A stretch of DNA of 64,000 nucleotides from assembly GCA_037954325.1 (NCBI GenBank), contig JBBMNZ010000019.1, forward strand, positions 12,732,501 through 12,796,500, given 5' to 3'. The notes beneath the pieces were generated by a model. That model ran no database searches, had not been told where the DNA came from, and saw nothing but the letters and a program-made list of their open reading frames with translations. Shown piece by piece: positions 1-10,300 of the stretch; position 1 is the stretch's first letter; every line of letters starts with the position of its first letter. The translations under genes and the position numbers were made by a program. Origin of the DNA: Fistularia commersonii (lineage: Eukaryota; Chordata; Actinopteri; Syngnathiformes; Fistulariidae).

Positions 1-318
1 GCAGTTTGGGGAAGGGGGGGGGGGGGTTCAGACCTGGGTGACCATGATTCCAAGCAGTTAATGGGAAGTTAAAGAGCCAATCAGAGCGATGGGAGACACT
101 CAGATGACGCAGATGGACTTCCTGGAAGGAGTATCAGGTTCTGCTGGATGTGTGTGTGTGTGTGTGTGTGTGTGCGTATGTGTGTGTGTGTGTGTCCATG
201 CGCATACACACTCCCGCTATTCATTTTCACACACAGGGTGCATGTTGGACAATTGCGAGCACCTAAAATCACACTGGACACTTGAAGGCTCTCACCTGGA
301 TGTGAGAACACACACACA

Positions 319-361
<43 letters not shown>

Positions 362-410
362 ATTGAGTGCCAAATGTGTAGGTGGACCTTAAGGTTACTA
401 ATCTCCTCTA

Positions 411-670
411 ACACATCATCCTCATCTTCATCATCATCATCATCATCTTAAACAGCATCATCAGCTTTTTCTGTATCATCATCACTTTTATCATCTTCAT
501 CATCTTAATCTCCATCATCATCTTCTTCAACATCATCGTTATCTTCATCATCATCTTCCAACTACATCATCCTGCATCAACTTTATCTTCGTTATGATCA
601 TAATTTTCATCTTCATCATCATCATCTTCGTCATCTTTGTCTTCATCCTACAACATATTCATCATCATCT
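411..670. repeat. (CAT)n-rich trinucleotide block
   Basis: Imperfect ATC/CAT repeat over 260 bases in pde5a intron 3. Confidence 0.9.
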
Positions 671-729
671 TCATCTACATCAGATTGGCTGGCAACCAGA
701 GGACAAACGTGCACGCTCGCTCCCTCTCT

Positions 730-731
<2 letters not shown>

Positions 732-800
<69 letters not shown>
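732..800. repeat. (AC)n microsatellite
   Basis: About 34 uninterrupted AC units; smaller GT and CA tracts at 149-197 and 308-357. Confidence 0.95.
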
Positions 801-801
<1 letters not shown>

Positions 802-939
802 AGTTGCAGAGGTTCTCAAAGTCCAGGCAGAGGAACCCAGGTTCTCCACGGAGGAGAACCCTGGAGTCACATGACTGACAGGAGAGAAACCCAATCCTGC
901 AGGAGGTCAAAGGTCAGAGGGCTGTGAGGCAGGAGATGT

Positions 940-1672
940 CAGAAGAGTGTGTGTCAGTGTGCGTGTGTGTGTTCTACAAGTGTGTGTCATTGACTTCTGT
1001 TTGTGTGTGGTCTTTGTGTGTGTTTGTGTTCTATGTGTGTGCGTTCTATGTTTGTATCTATGTGAGTTTCTGTGAGTGTCCTGTATGAGTGTGTATTCAG
1101 TGCATGTTTGTGTACATGTGTGTGTTATTGTCTTTGTGCGTGTGTGCTCTCTATTCACTTGTGTGTGTTCTATATGTGTGTATGCATGGATGTCTGTGTG
1201 CCACTGTCTTTGTGTTTTTCTGAGTATGTCCCTGTCAGTATGTGTGTAGGTTTGTGTGTTGGATTATTCTGTTTATGTGTGTATATATGTGTGTGTCTGT
1301 GTGCGTTTTGTGTGTGTCAGATTATTCTGTGTGTGTGTTCTATGTGAGTCATTGCTTTCTGAGTGTGTTCTATTTGTGTGTGTCTGTACATTTGTGTGTG
1401 TGTCAGATTATTCTGTATGTGTGTGTTGCTCTCCAAATGTGTGTCTGTCTGAGTGCGTGTGGCTATGTGTTTGTGTGTGTGTGTGTGTGTGTGTGCTTGG
1501 ACCTGAGGGTAAAAGTAGATCAAAGAGGAACACACACAAATACAAACACACACGCAAACACACTAAAGGGGTCAAACAAACTCCACCCTCTGGTATTAAA
1601 ACGATTTTGTCCTGAAACTGAATAAATCTCAACATCAATAATTTTCAGAGCTGTGTATGTGTGTGTGTGTGT

Positions 1673-1722
<50 letters not shown>
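940..1722. repeat. Degenerate TGTGTG-rich block ending in (GT)n
   Basis: A 560-base stretch of interrupted TG repeats with TCTATGTGTG and ATTATTCTGTGTGTG words, then a (GT)n tract at 1655-1722. All long frames here are repeat artefacts (Cys-Val alternation). Confidence 0.85.
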
Positions 1723-1725
<3 letters not shown>

Positions 1726-1879
1726 TGAAGATGAATTCCTGGCCTGAACTTTGCTGGCCTTCTTTGATCCAGCTCTACCTCTGCATGGGCTAGAAACCCG
1801 ACTATAAGTGCACACACACACACACACACGCACATGCACGCACACATGCACACGCGCACACACACACACGCACACTCAC

Positions 1880-4800
1880 CTCGTAGGCGTTCCTGATGTT
1901 GAGCGGCTGTCCCGTGGCGGCCACATGTCCAACAATGCCCTTGTTCCAGTCCAGCCGGATGCAGTTGCTGCAGGACTCCTCCAGCGTCGAACCCTCAGCC
2001 ACGTCGAAGAGGCGGCTCACCAGGAACTTCCTGTTGGAGCTGTCCTCACACACCTCCACACACACACCCAGACACGTGCATGCCGCTCAGTTTGCAGAAT
2101 GGAGGAACAGCTGTGCGACTCCAGGCTAACGTTAGCTGCCGTGGGCTAACTGACAAGCCCTGCCATGTTTTCCTGGTGGTTCTCGCATCTTAGCCTAAGC
2201 AGAAATCACAGCTAACAATGCTAGCCTGGCTATTGTTGGTGCTAGCTTTCAGAGCAAAAAGGTAACTGGGTAGTACCTCTCAAGTCAGAAAGAATACCGT
2301 ATGTATTTAAGTATGTATTTTAACCTAAAGGTACTTCTAGTGCCCTCCAAAGTACATATATTACCTGACAGAGTGCTTTAGTTTCCTGAATCTGAAGTAA
2401 TTTGCAGCCTGGTACCAAACGACGTACAGTACTTAAGTTTGGTTGGCTGTGCAGTACTTGGGGGTGGTGTGATGCAGGAGGTAGAAAATTCCTGGTTCGA
2501 TTCCCGGCTCCTTCTAGTGTGTCAACGTGTTGTTGAGCAAGACACTGAACCTCTAACTGCTCCCCTGGTACTGGTGGACGGCAGCCTACCGCTCATGGTT
2601 TATCCATGATGGGTTAATTCCAGAGAAAGAACTTCCCCACAGGAATAAAGGATACATTATTTACTAAAGTCTATCCAAGTAGTTTTACTGCCTACATGTA
2701 TGCTTGTGGGTTTTTCCATTCACTTGTCAAAGTAGTGACTCCTTTGTTTATTGTCTAGCCACTGAGGTTAACAAAGTGGTTTGGCTAGCTGTACTCTGGA
2801 CACTGTTGGGTCCTTGAATGTAGTTTAATGGTTCACAAAAAATCACAGGGTACTGAAACACAAACATGTTAGCAGAGTTGTCCAGTCGCCCTGGTAGAGT
2901 AGGGACAAGATGCTACCTTCTCTCAGGTACACTCCTGAGAACCTTCAGCCGCTCAGAATGTCAAAGGTCAGTGTTCACCCAATGAAGGGTGGAGAACGTC
3001 ACCATGAAGGGGGCCTTGAACCCCCTTTAAACCTCATTGAACATCAAAAGTTCCTTGCATTTCAAAGTTGGGTATCATCTGAAGCCTGTTAGCCCGTTAG
3101 CATGGATGTTGTTTGCTACTGACATGTGAAGTATTTAAGTAAGTAAAATAGCTTTGAACTCAAAGTTAATGTAGTATTTCAGACCCTCCCCCAGCTCCCG
3201 GCCCCCCTACCAGGAAGAGCGAGTAGCGGTCTGCAGCGATCAGCTCGTTGATGTGCAGGAAAATCTTGTGGCAGAGTGCTGTCACATCCAGATGGCTGGA
3301 CACGTCCTTCACCAGCTCCAGCAGCCGAGCACAGCGGTCCCCGCCGTCCCCGCCTCCGCTGGTGCCACCTCCCCCTCCGATGCCCCCCTCGCCCATCACA
3401 GAACCCCGGAGGGGAATGGTTTCACGGTCGGCGTCACTCAGGAACGTGAGAGTACCCTCGGCGTCCTTCACCACGATGGGTCGTAGCGGGCGGTCAAATT
3501 CCGACGCGGAGATCTTTCGGGTAGGAGTGCCGGGGGCGGGGCTTGAGGCTGAGGCTGGGGAGGGGCAACGATTGTCCAGGAGGCTAATAGTGGGTGGGAG
3601 GTTGGCGGGAGAGAGGGCGGGGTCTGGGGAGGGCTGGATCCTCTGCTGGGCCGGGTTATCTCTGGACGGCTGGATGGTGTGGACACGCTCAGCAAACCAG
3701 GCGTTGACCATCTCCCTGCAGAGACACAGGAAGTAGATGCACAGTTGCCAAACCACAGAACTGCAACTGGGTAATCGGGTGTAGCGACGCCTGGCTAGCT
3801 ACTAGCTTACACAATTTAGCTCTGAGTTTGTGCAACTGGTCCTTTCTTCTTTGATGTCTTGCATTATAGCATTATTAGCGTTCTAATGTTTTTGGTTTTT
3901 TTTTACAAAAGAAGAACCAGTCAAGCTTAACCCAGGTTGCTACTGCGGAGGCTGGAAAGAGGACATTGGAAAGGAAGCGGTGAGTTCCCAAAGACCAGAA
4001 GGAGGCAGCTGTGGAACTTGACATCGAACCTGGGGACCATCAACAAGTAGTTTAGGTCCTTCATCTCTGTATCTGGTTCTCTTCATCACCCTGACGTGAA
4101 TAGAGACAGCTGAAGTGAAGGATAGCAGAGCTTCCCAGCAAGGCCAAAGACGTCCTGCTGCTTCAGGCATTTACCGTTAGCATGTTAGTCTTGGGGACAT
4201 GTCTAGGGTCAGACTCCAAAAAGGGGAACCACATGCCAATATTACAAAAATCATGAATCAGTGTGCATTTCCTTCAACATCAAGTCATGCTAGTAGGCGG
4301 TACTACCTAGTACTGATCATTTGAAGAAGTACTGATTCTTCAACCCGATGGATCCATCTGTTTCCGTCCATGACTGCCGTCGGATGATGTTCATCAGAAC
4401 AAGCAGAAGGTGGAGCTGAATCTGCAGTCCGGTGTCATGGGGGGTTTCCATGTACACAGACGATGTGATGAAATACAGCGCAACCCGGTTCCTGTCCTGA
4501 AGGTGGAGCTTTCTGTTCTGTATCCTGAGGTAGGGGATTCCAGGTTCTGGTTTCAGCAGGTGTCTGGGTTCTCTATATATGTTCACTCCATGTCCTCCTG
4601 CCTGGGTTCTTCCTGCACACTCTATGTTCTCCTATCTGGGTTCCCTCAAGGTTCTCCATCTTCCTGCCACTGACGACTAAATTGGAGATACCCAGATTAT
4701 ACTGTGTTAGCATTGTAATACTTTGTAATACTTTGTGTGTATTATCATCCCTGGTGGTTCCTGCAGGGCGTTGTCATGGCGCAGCTGTGTGCTCCTCCAT

Positions 4801-4885
4801 GGTTAAAGTAAACCTGTCAGTAATTAGCCAATTAGCTTCAAGACGAGGTTTACATGAACTCACTTTGACCGGAGCCATTAGATGG

Positions 4886-4925
<40 letters not shown>

Positions 4926-7900
4926 TAGTGTTTGTTTTTAATGGAACAGACGGAACGTTAGCGAGTGCGTGTGTGTCTATAAAACTGCTAGCAGTAAAAC
5001 TGGAAGTGGAATCGGAGAAGCTCTTTGATTGGGGAGCCGGTCTTCTTGTTTCTCCAGAACCTGATGTCTGCTCCTCCTGTCCTCCTCCATCGCAGAGGAG
5101 ACGTTACGTAACAGCTACAGGAACCTCTCTAGAGATGGAGGGCATTTCATCTTCTACCCCATCAAATGTGGCCGGGGCTTAACCTGGAAGAGGCAGCTGT
5201 CAATTATCCAACCATTCACCCTCTTCTTCACACTCGTGTCTTCAAATAACCTGCTAGCTGGTTTTGGACCAGAGACGGAGAACATGGAGAGAACATACAG
5301 AGAGATCCCAGGCAAGAGAACACAAAGAATCATATACCGGGTCCTTCTTCTAGAACATCCTAAAACGTTATGGGTAATTCCTTCCATTGACGGTTTTCCT
5401 CGAGCTCTGTTGGAGATGAAGGAAGCACCAGAGGACGATCAGGAGATGTTCCCTAAGGTGGCCATCTTGGATCGGCCTGTTTTATCCCACCAGAAGAAAA
5501 AATGGAGATTCTCCAACAGGCAGACACAAGAGGCTTTGTGAGCTGATGCTCTTCATCACCTTCTTTGGGCTTCTTCATGGTTTCCGTGAACTTCTGGGGT
5601 ACAGGGGGCAATCAAAGGTCTGTTACCGAGCAGGATCTGAGATAGGGGTTCTTAGAGAAGGCGTCCCTGCAATCAGAAGGTTGGCAGGATCCTCGGCTCC
5701 ACTGATCTGTATGCTGAAGTGTCCTTGGGCAAGACACCGAACCCCCTGTTGCTCCCAATCTTGAAGGTGATGAAAGGGCTGGATTGGTGGAGACCATCTC
5801 CATCATGAACGTTCAGCAAGGAGCAGCTTGGGATTCAAGAAGGTATCGGCACAAACAGCAAGCACGGTATCCGCAGTAATCAGCCCGGGAACCAATCAGA
5901 AACCACAACGGACAAGGAGGACCAGCGTCCCTGAGGAGGACCTGAAGATGCTCTTCTCCACAAAGAGCAGTGTAGCAGCTCTGGAGGTTCAGCGGAAAGG
6001 GAGTCACCTCCAGAGGAGATGGTCCAGGAGCAGCAGGAAGCTCCAGATGGAATCAGTGTCTGCTCTGCAGCACCTGGAGGAAGTGGCGAGGGTGTCTGAG
6101 GAGCTTCTGGAGCAAATATGGCCTTCAAGCGTCCTGATGAAGAGCTGAAGCTGCTGCCCGATGGTCGATCAAGTCGCAAAACAAAGTCCAACCAAGAAAC
6201 ATCTGAGAACCAGCAAACACCTGCGAGGACCCAGCAGACCCACCGGGGCGGAACATAAACAAAGAGGTGGAGATACTTCAGACCAGAGGACCTTTTCAGA
6301 GGACCATCTTACATGGAGGAAGGGGAGAAAAGAAAAAGAAGCCACTAGAACAGGGGTGTCAAACTAATTTCTCATGGCAGGCCACATACAGCCTAGGTAA
6401 ATGTCAAGTGGGCCGGACCATTAAAATAATAGCATACTCAGCAATAAATAACCAAAATATAATGTTTTTCCTCTGTTTTGGTGTAAAGAAGTACAAGGAC
6501 ATTAGGAAAATCTTGGAATTTAATGAACAATCCTTTTATAAAACATATCATGAAACACCTCATATTTCCTTAGTAAACGTGTTATTTACATTTATCATTT
6601 ACATGTAAGAATTGCAACTGATCCCACTGATCGTACAAAGGCACAAAACTTTAAGTAATTGGTATTTAGAAATATAGTAATGCACTTTAAGATTAAATGA
6701 GACTTATAAAGAAAGGGATTTTTAAACCATTTACACATGTACATATAAAATCTAAATTGAATCCCTGCCTACACCCTCCAAACTAAAAAAGAGTGCTATT
6801 AAATGTGTAAGGAAGAAAGTATTTACCTGTCCTGTAAATGTGTAAATTTCATCCATGAAACATGCATACACATATAATATATACTGAAAATGTATGGATT
6901 TGCATGAAAATTGAATTCCACCATACTCTTTTGTAGTGAAGCTGGTGACTAACATTAAATTGTACATATTCGCTAGCAATTAGCTAGCTGGCTTTTACCG
7001 CTGCTTCACTGATTTCTCGGCTATAGGTGAAAGTGGACGCTGTGTCCTCAGACCAGCCAGCAATTGGTTGATCTTATCTCTGCTCAGTTGTCTTTGCAAG
7101 CTGTCATATTTTTCACTGTGATGACTGTCGTAGTGGCGGAGAATATTATATTCCTTAAATACCGAAACTTGTTGCAAACACGCCAAGCACAAAGGTTTCC
7201 CGTGCGTCTCCGTGAATAAATAGGGCGTAGTCAATTTTCCTTTGAAAAGTCTACACTCTTTATCTACTTTTCTCTGTTTTGATAATGACATTTTGGCTAA
7301 TGAGGGCGTAGCGGGGAGGTAGAGAACAGGGTAGGAACAACGTCGTTACAAGCAGCAGATGGCGCATTGATAATGTCTGCTGATTGGTCTGTCTCAGTGA
7401 CGCGGCTTGTTTTCTACTCTTACCAAAATAGCGCACCCTTAGTGCAAAAATTTTGAATTGCATTTAATTTAAAAAATTAAATTCTTGTCTTTTATGCACT
7501 TTTTTCACTTTCAAATTATCCTGCGGGCCTGATCGAACCTCCTTCAACAATTTCCTTCGGGATTAATAAAGTTGTTCTCTCTCTCTCTCTCTCTTGCGGG
7601 CCAGTTCCGGCCCACGGGCCGTATGTTTGACACCCCTGCACTAGAGGGTATGGAGATGAAGAACCAGGGTGTTGAGAGGACACATCTGGATGTAAGGAGG
7701 AGGAACCTGTACCACGAAACCTAGTCCTGACCCAACAGCAAGTTAACCACCACAACAAATGTCCAATGAAAGCCCGATTACAAATGGAAAGAACAAACCC
7801 CCATGAAAAGGAGTCAGGAAGTGACTTGAGAACCATTACATGGACAGGTGAAGATATCAGGTCGGTGAGCGACAGCAATAAAAGTTAATGATTTTGTGGA

Positions 7901-8403
7901 GCAGGTGGAGGAGGGGGCGGAGACCCCCCTGGTCTCTCAACCCTGGTGGACTACAAACATGTCTGCCAGGCTGGGGAACAGGTCCGACAAGTCCCGGCAG
8001 CGTATTGACAATATTGGAATTAAAGGAATATATATATCAATAACTACATAAAAAATAATATGTATATAGATAAAAGTAAACACTGAATAAATAACTTTGA
8101 AATACGTCAGTGTTACAGGCCAAACAAAGAGCTATGAAGTCCATGCGTGCGTGCGTGCGTGCGTGCGTTCGTGCGTGCACGGACTCCCCGCGAACACACG
8201 CACGCTCGCACTCCCCGCAGCTTCGCGCAAAACAACAAACACCGATCCTTGTCGTCCGCGCTGGGGGGGACGCGCGCTCGCGCTCGCGCGCACGCGCACG
8301 CCTACCTTGACGCCTTGCGGACGAAGTAGCAGCGCGCGAACTCCAGGTGATCGTCCAGCCACGCTTCCATCCGCACGCGCTCCGAGCGGTCGCCGTCCTC
8401 CAT
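1880..8403 (-). CDS. pde5a: cGMP-specific 3',5'-cyclic phosphodiesterase 5A, N-terminal part (partial gene)
   Basis: Three coding exons read on the minus strand: 8403-8306 (start ATG at 8403-8401), 3715-3211 and 2053-1880. Each has GT/AG borders and the phases (2, 0, 0) agree, giving 259 codons. The rest of the gene lies beyond the left edge. The first exon encodes MEAWLDDHLEF...YFVRKAS, followed by REMVNAWFAERVHTI, the hallmark N-terminus of vertebrate PDE5A. The RKIS motif places its serine at residue 102, the known PKG/PKA regulatory site in the family. The start of GAF-A follows (CARLLELVKD...DRYSLFLV, then CEDSS...FLVSRLFDVAEGSTLEE). PDE5A hydrolyses cGMP in the cytosol and is activated when GAF-A binds cGMP; the cGMP-contacting and catalytic parts are not in the window. 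A glycine-rich stretch just before GAF-A is longer than I recall from mammals. Intron 1 (4.6 kb) carries a hAT transposon. Which fish paralogue this is cannot be decided. Confidence 0.95.
2054..3210 (-). other. pde5a intron 2 with a SINE-like insertion
   Basis: No coding exon is visible. It holds the SINE-like repeat at 2440-2668; the rest is unique-looking AT-richer sequence with scattered GCTAAC/GCTAGC hexamers. Confidence 0.6.
2440..2668 (+). mobile_element. tRNA-derived SINE-like repeat
   Basis: It contains a near-consensus RNA polymerase III B box (GGTTCGATTCC at 2494-2504). This is followed by the GTGTTGTTGAGCAAGACACTGAACC block and a CCTACCGCTCATGG block, then a 3' part ending near GGAATAAAGG. 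This order of blocks is familiar from dispersed repeats of many teleost genomes. A second copy, on the other strand, is at 28235-28410. The SINE assignment rests on the B box and on recurrence within the window; element ends are approximate. Confidence 0.65.
5171..5315 (-). repeat. Copy of a dispersed teleost repeat (GATTGACAGCTG family)
   Basis: On the minus strand it reads GAGAACATG-type blocks, then GGTGAATGGTTGGATAATTGACAGCTG. The same order is seen at 18290-18540, 47655-47795 and 52655-52850. It is a diverged interspersed repeat, not coding. Confidence 0.55.
5690..5768 (+). repeat. Fragment of the SINE-like repeat
   Basis: Contains GTGTCCTTGGGCAAGACACC followed by GAACCCCCTGTTGCTCCC, which corresponds to the conserved middle block of the SINE-like elements at 2440 and 28235. 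No B box or ends are recognisable. Confidence 0.45.
6351..7638 (-). mobile_element. hAT-superfamily DNA transposon, internally deleted, in pde5a intron 1
   Basis: The element is bounded by inverted repeats beginning CAGGGGTGTCAAAC (left end at 6351, right end at 7638). It is flanked by an 8-bp target-site duplication, CACTAGAA (6343-6350) and CACTAGAG (7639-7646), identical at 7 of 8 bases. Eight-base duplications and CAGGGGTG-type ends are characteristic of hAT (Charlie-like) elements. The 1288-bp body is far too short for a full transposase and encodes only the N-terminal BED-finger part on the minus strand (6995-7291). A (CT)n run is found near the right end (7575-7594). It is most likely a nonautonomous relic. 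Confidence 0.88.
6995..7291 (-). pseudogene. Truncated hAT (Charlie-like) transposase, N-terminal zinc-finger region
   Basis: A 98-codon reading frame begins MSLSKQRKVDKECR and contains the pattern C-x2-C...H-x4-H (CLACLQQ, then NILRHYDSHH and EKYDSL). This is the N-terminal BED-like zinc finger that begins Charlie-type transposases and domesticated relatives such as GTF2IRD2- or EPM2AIP1-like proteins. The DDE catalytic core and the hAT dimerisation region are absent, because the element ends soon after. It cannot encode an active transposase. The open frame is probably a remnant of a recent insertion rather than a host gene. Confidence 0.8.
8143..8300. repeat. (TGCG)n and alternating purine-pyrimidine GC-rich tract beside pde5a exon 1
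   Basis: A (GCGT)n run at about 8145-8178 and a GCGCGCTCGCGC...CACGCGCACG run at about 8270-8300 lie within 160 bases of the exon 1 donor site (8305). Alternating purine-pyrimidine GC runs of this type can adopt Z-DNA; that is an inference here. Confidence 0.7.
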
Positions 8404-8620
8404 GGCGACCGGCGCGGCGCGAGCCAGCTGCGCGCGCGCACTCTCACCCTGAGCGCGCGCTACGCGGAAGGGACCGGCGCGCGTGTGAGAGAGAGAGCGA
8501 GGGAGGGAAGGAAGTGCGCTCCCGCCTGACTGACGCGCTGCTGGAGGAGAATCCTTCCCTCCTCCTCCCTCTCTCACCCTTTGCTCCCTGATAAGCAAGG
8601 ATCCAGAGCTGAGACCCGCC
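8404..8620 (-). promoter_or_regulatory. pde5a: Probable 5' UTR and CpG-rich promoter of pde5a
   Basis: The 200 bases upstream of the pde5a start codon are CpG-rich, with many GCGCGC runs, in contrast to the AT-richer flanks. This is typical of a vertebrate CpG-island promoter. No convincing TATA box was seen and the transcription start cannot be placed. The GC-rich block continues into intron 1 (8143-8300). Confidence 0.5.
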
Positions 8621-8689
8621 CACACGTTATTACCCGTTATTACTGGGTAATATCAGGTCATTACCCTCCATACTTCCAATCAGATTATT

Positions 8690-9235
8690 GATTGGGGTTA
8701 CACGTGGCCTTGTTGCAGCTGGCCCGGATATTGCAGCGAACGCAATCATTACAGCTAGCTTTGACATTATATCTAATTTAGTCATTACAGCTAGCATCGG
8801 TGTTACAGCTAGCTCCGATGTTGCAGCGAACGCAATTGTTACAGCTAGCTTTGACATTATCGCTAATTTAGTCATTACAGCTAGTATCGATGCTATAGCT
8901 GGCACCAAAGTTGCAGCGAACGCAATCATTACAGCTAGCTTTGACATTATAGCTAATTTAGTCATTACAGCTAGCATCGGTGTTACAGCTAGCTCTGATG
9001 TTGCAGCAAACGCAATTATTACAGCTAGCTTTGACATTATAGCTAATTTAGTCATTACAGCTAGCATCGGTGTTACAGCTAGCTCTGATGTTGTAGCGAA
9101 CGCAATTATTACAGCTAGCTATGACATTATCGCTGATTTAGTCATTACAGTTAGCATCGATGTTACAGCTAGCTCCGATGTTGCAGCGAACGCAATCATT
9201 ACAGCTAGTTTTGCTGTAACAACAAAGAAGCCTCT
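8690..9235. repeat. 90-bp tandem array upstream of pde5a
   Basis: The block TTGCAGCGAACGCAAT recurs with an exact 90-base step (at about 8731, 8821, 8911, 9001, 9091 and 9181). Within each unit ACAGCTAGC occurs about three times. Because 90 is a multiple of 3, long frames are open on both strands, with a 30-residue periodicity on the plus strand (VAANAIITASFDIIANLVIT...). The array starts about 70 bases beyond the pde5a promoter region. No promoter, splice site or protein family supports translation, so it is annotated as a minisatellite. Confidence 0.9.
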
Positions 9236-9309
9236 CAGATGAGGGGTGACATGTCTTCAAGGGAAGTAATTTATGTCCAATTGCCCTGACAAGATTTTGA
9301 CAAGAATCC

Positions 9310-10300
9310 ACAATGACTTGTAAGACTCAGAACCTCCCAACAAGCATCAACATTACAGCTAGCCTTAACTTAATCATTACAGCTCGCTTCAACATCATGG
9401 ATAATTTAAGCATTACAGCTCCCATTGATGTTACAGCAAGCATCGATGGTGCAGCTAACTCAAAGATAGCTTTGACATTATGGCTTATTAAGTCGTTACT
9501 GCTAGCATCGATTTTACAGCTAGTATCACGATACAACCAGCCTATGTTTGCAGCTAACTCAATTATTATAGCTCCCTTTGATATTATAGCTAGCTGTGAT
9601 GTACCTGCTAGCCAGGATGTTACAGCTCGCATCAATGTTACAGTAAGCCTTTATGTTACTGATAGCCAAATGTTACAGATGGAATTGATGTTTCAGCTAA
9701 GTTAATCATTATAGCTAGCATTATGTCATAGCTATCTTCATTAAATGAGCTCTCAACAAAGTCTCAGATACCACTGATTTTTCTGCTAGCATAAATGTTA
9801 CAGCTAGACTTTGTTACGGCTACCATCAATGTGACAGGTAGCCACGATGTTACAGCTAGCACTGATAATACGACTAACTTAATCACTACAGCAATGGTAG
9901 TAATGGTAGTACAGGTAACGTAAATATAACAGCTAGCTTAAATTGCTACATCTGGTGTTGTTGTGTCCAGCTAGCATCGATGTTACAGCTCAGATAGACG
10001 TACAGCTAACATAGATGATACATCTATCGTAACGCTTGCCTTTATGTTATAGCTGGACATGATTTTCCAGCTAATCTGGTCAATGTAGCTTGTTGTAATG
10101 TCACAGATAGCTTATCAACACAGCTCGACCTAACAACTTAGCTCGCCTCATCCTTTCAGCTGGTAAACAACTTGCATTACCTTTATGGCAACTCTTACAT
10201 TCCAGTTCATATCAACATTAGCAATTTCCCTGTTGTTTCAGCTAGCCTTAACAGTGCAGCTAGTCTATGATGCTACTGCGGCCTTGACATTACTGCTAGC
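9310..10300. repeat. Degenerate continuation of the ACAGCTAGC repeat block
   Basis: TTACAGCTAGC and variants (TTACAGCTCGC, TTATAGCTAGC) recur every 20-40 bases mixed with ATCGATGTT-type words, but the clean 90-bp register is lost. It appears to be a decayed extension of the array at 8690-9235. Confidence 0.75.

Larger units (their letters stand above)
3716..6342 (-). other. pde5a intron 1, 3' half: no gene recognised
   Basis: It holds a (TG)n tract (about 4890-4922), a block of the teleost dispersed repeat near 4560-4650 and 5171-5315, and a SINE fragment at 5690-5768. Several open frames are present, but none shows a domain or splice context. Confidence 0.5.

Noticed and set aside
2494..2504. 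B-box-like GGTTCGATTCC as part of a tRNA gene
   Set aside because: No cloverleaf or acceptor stem can be formed around it and a related copy exists at 28235-28410, so it belongs to a SINE-like repeat.
8688..9242. 184-codon frame with a 30-residue repeat as a protein
   Set aside because: Both strands are open because the 90-bp unit is a multiple of three and lacks stops. No splice context, promoter or known family supports translation.
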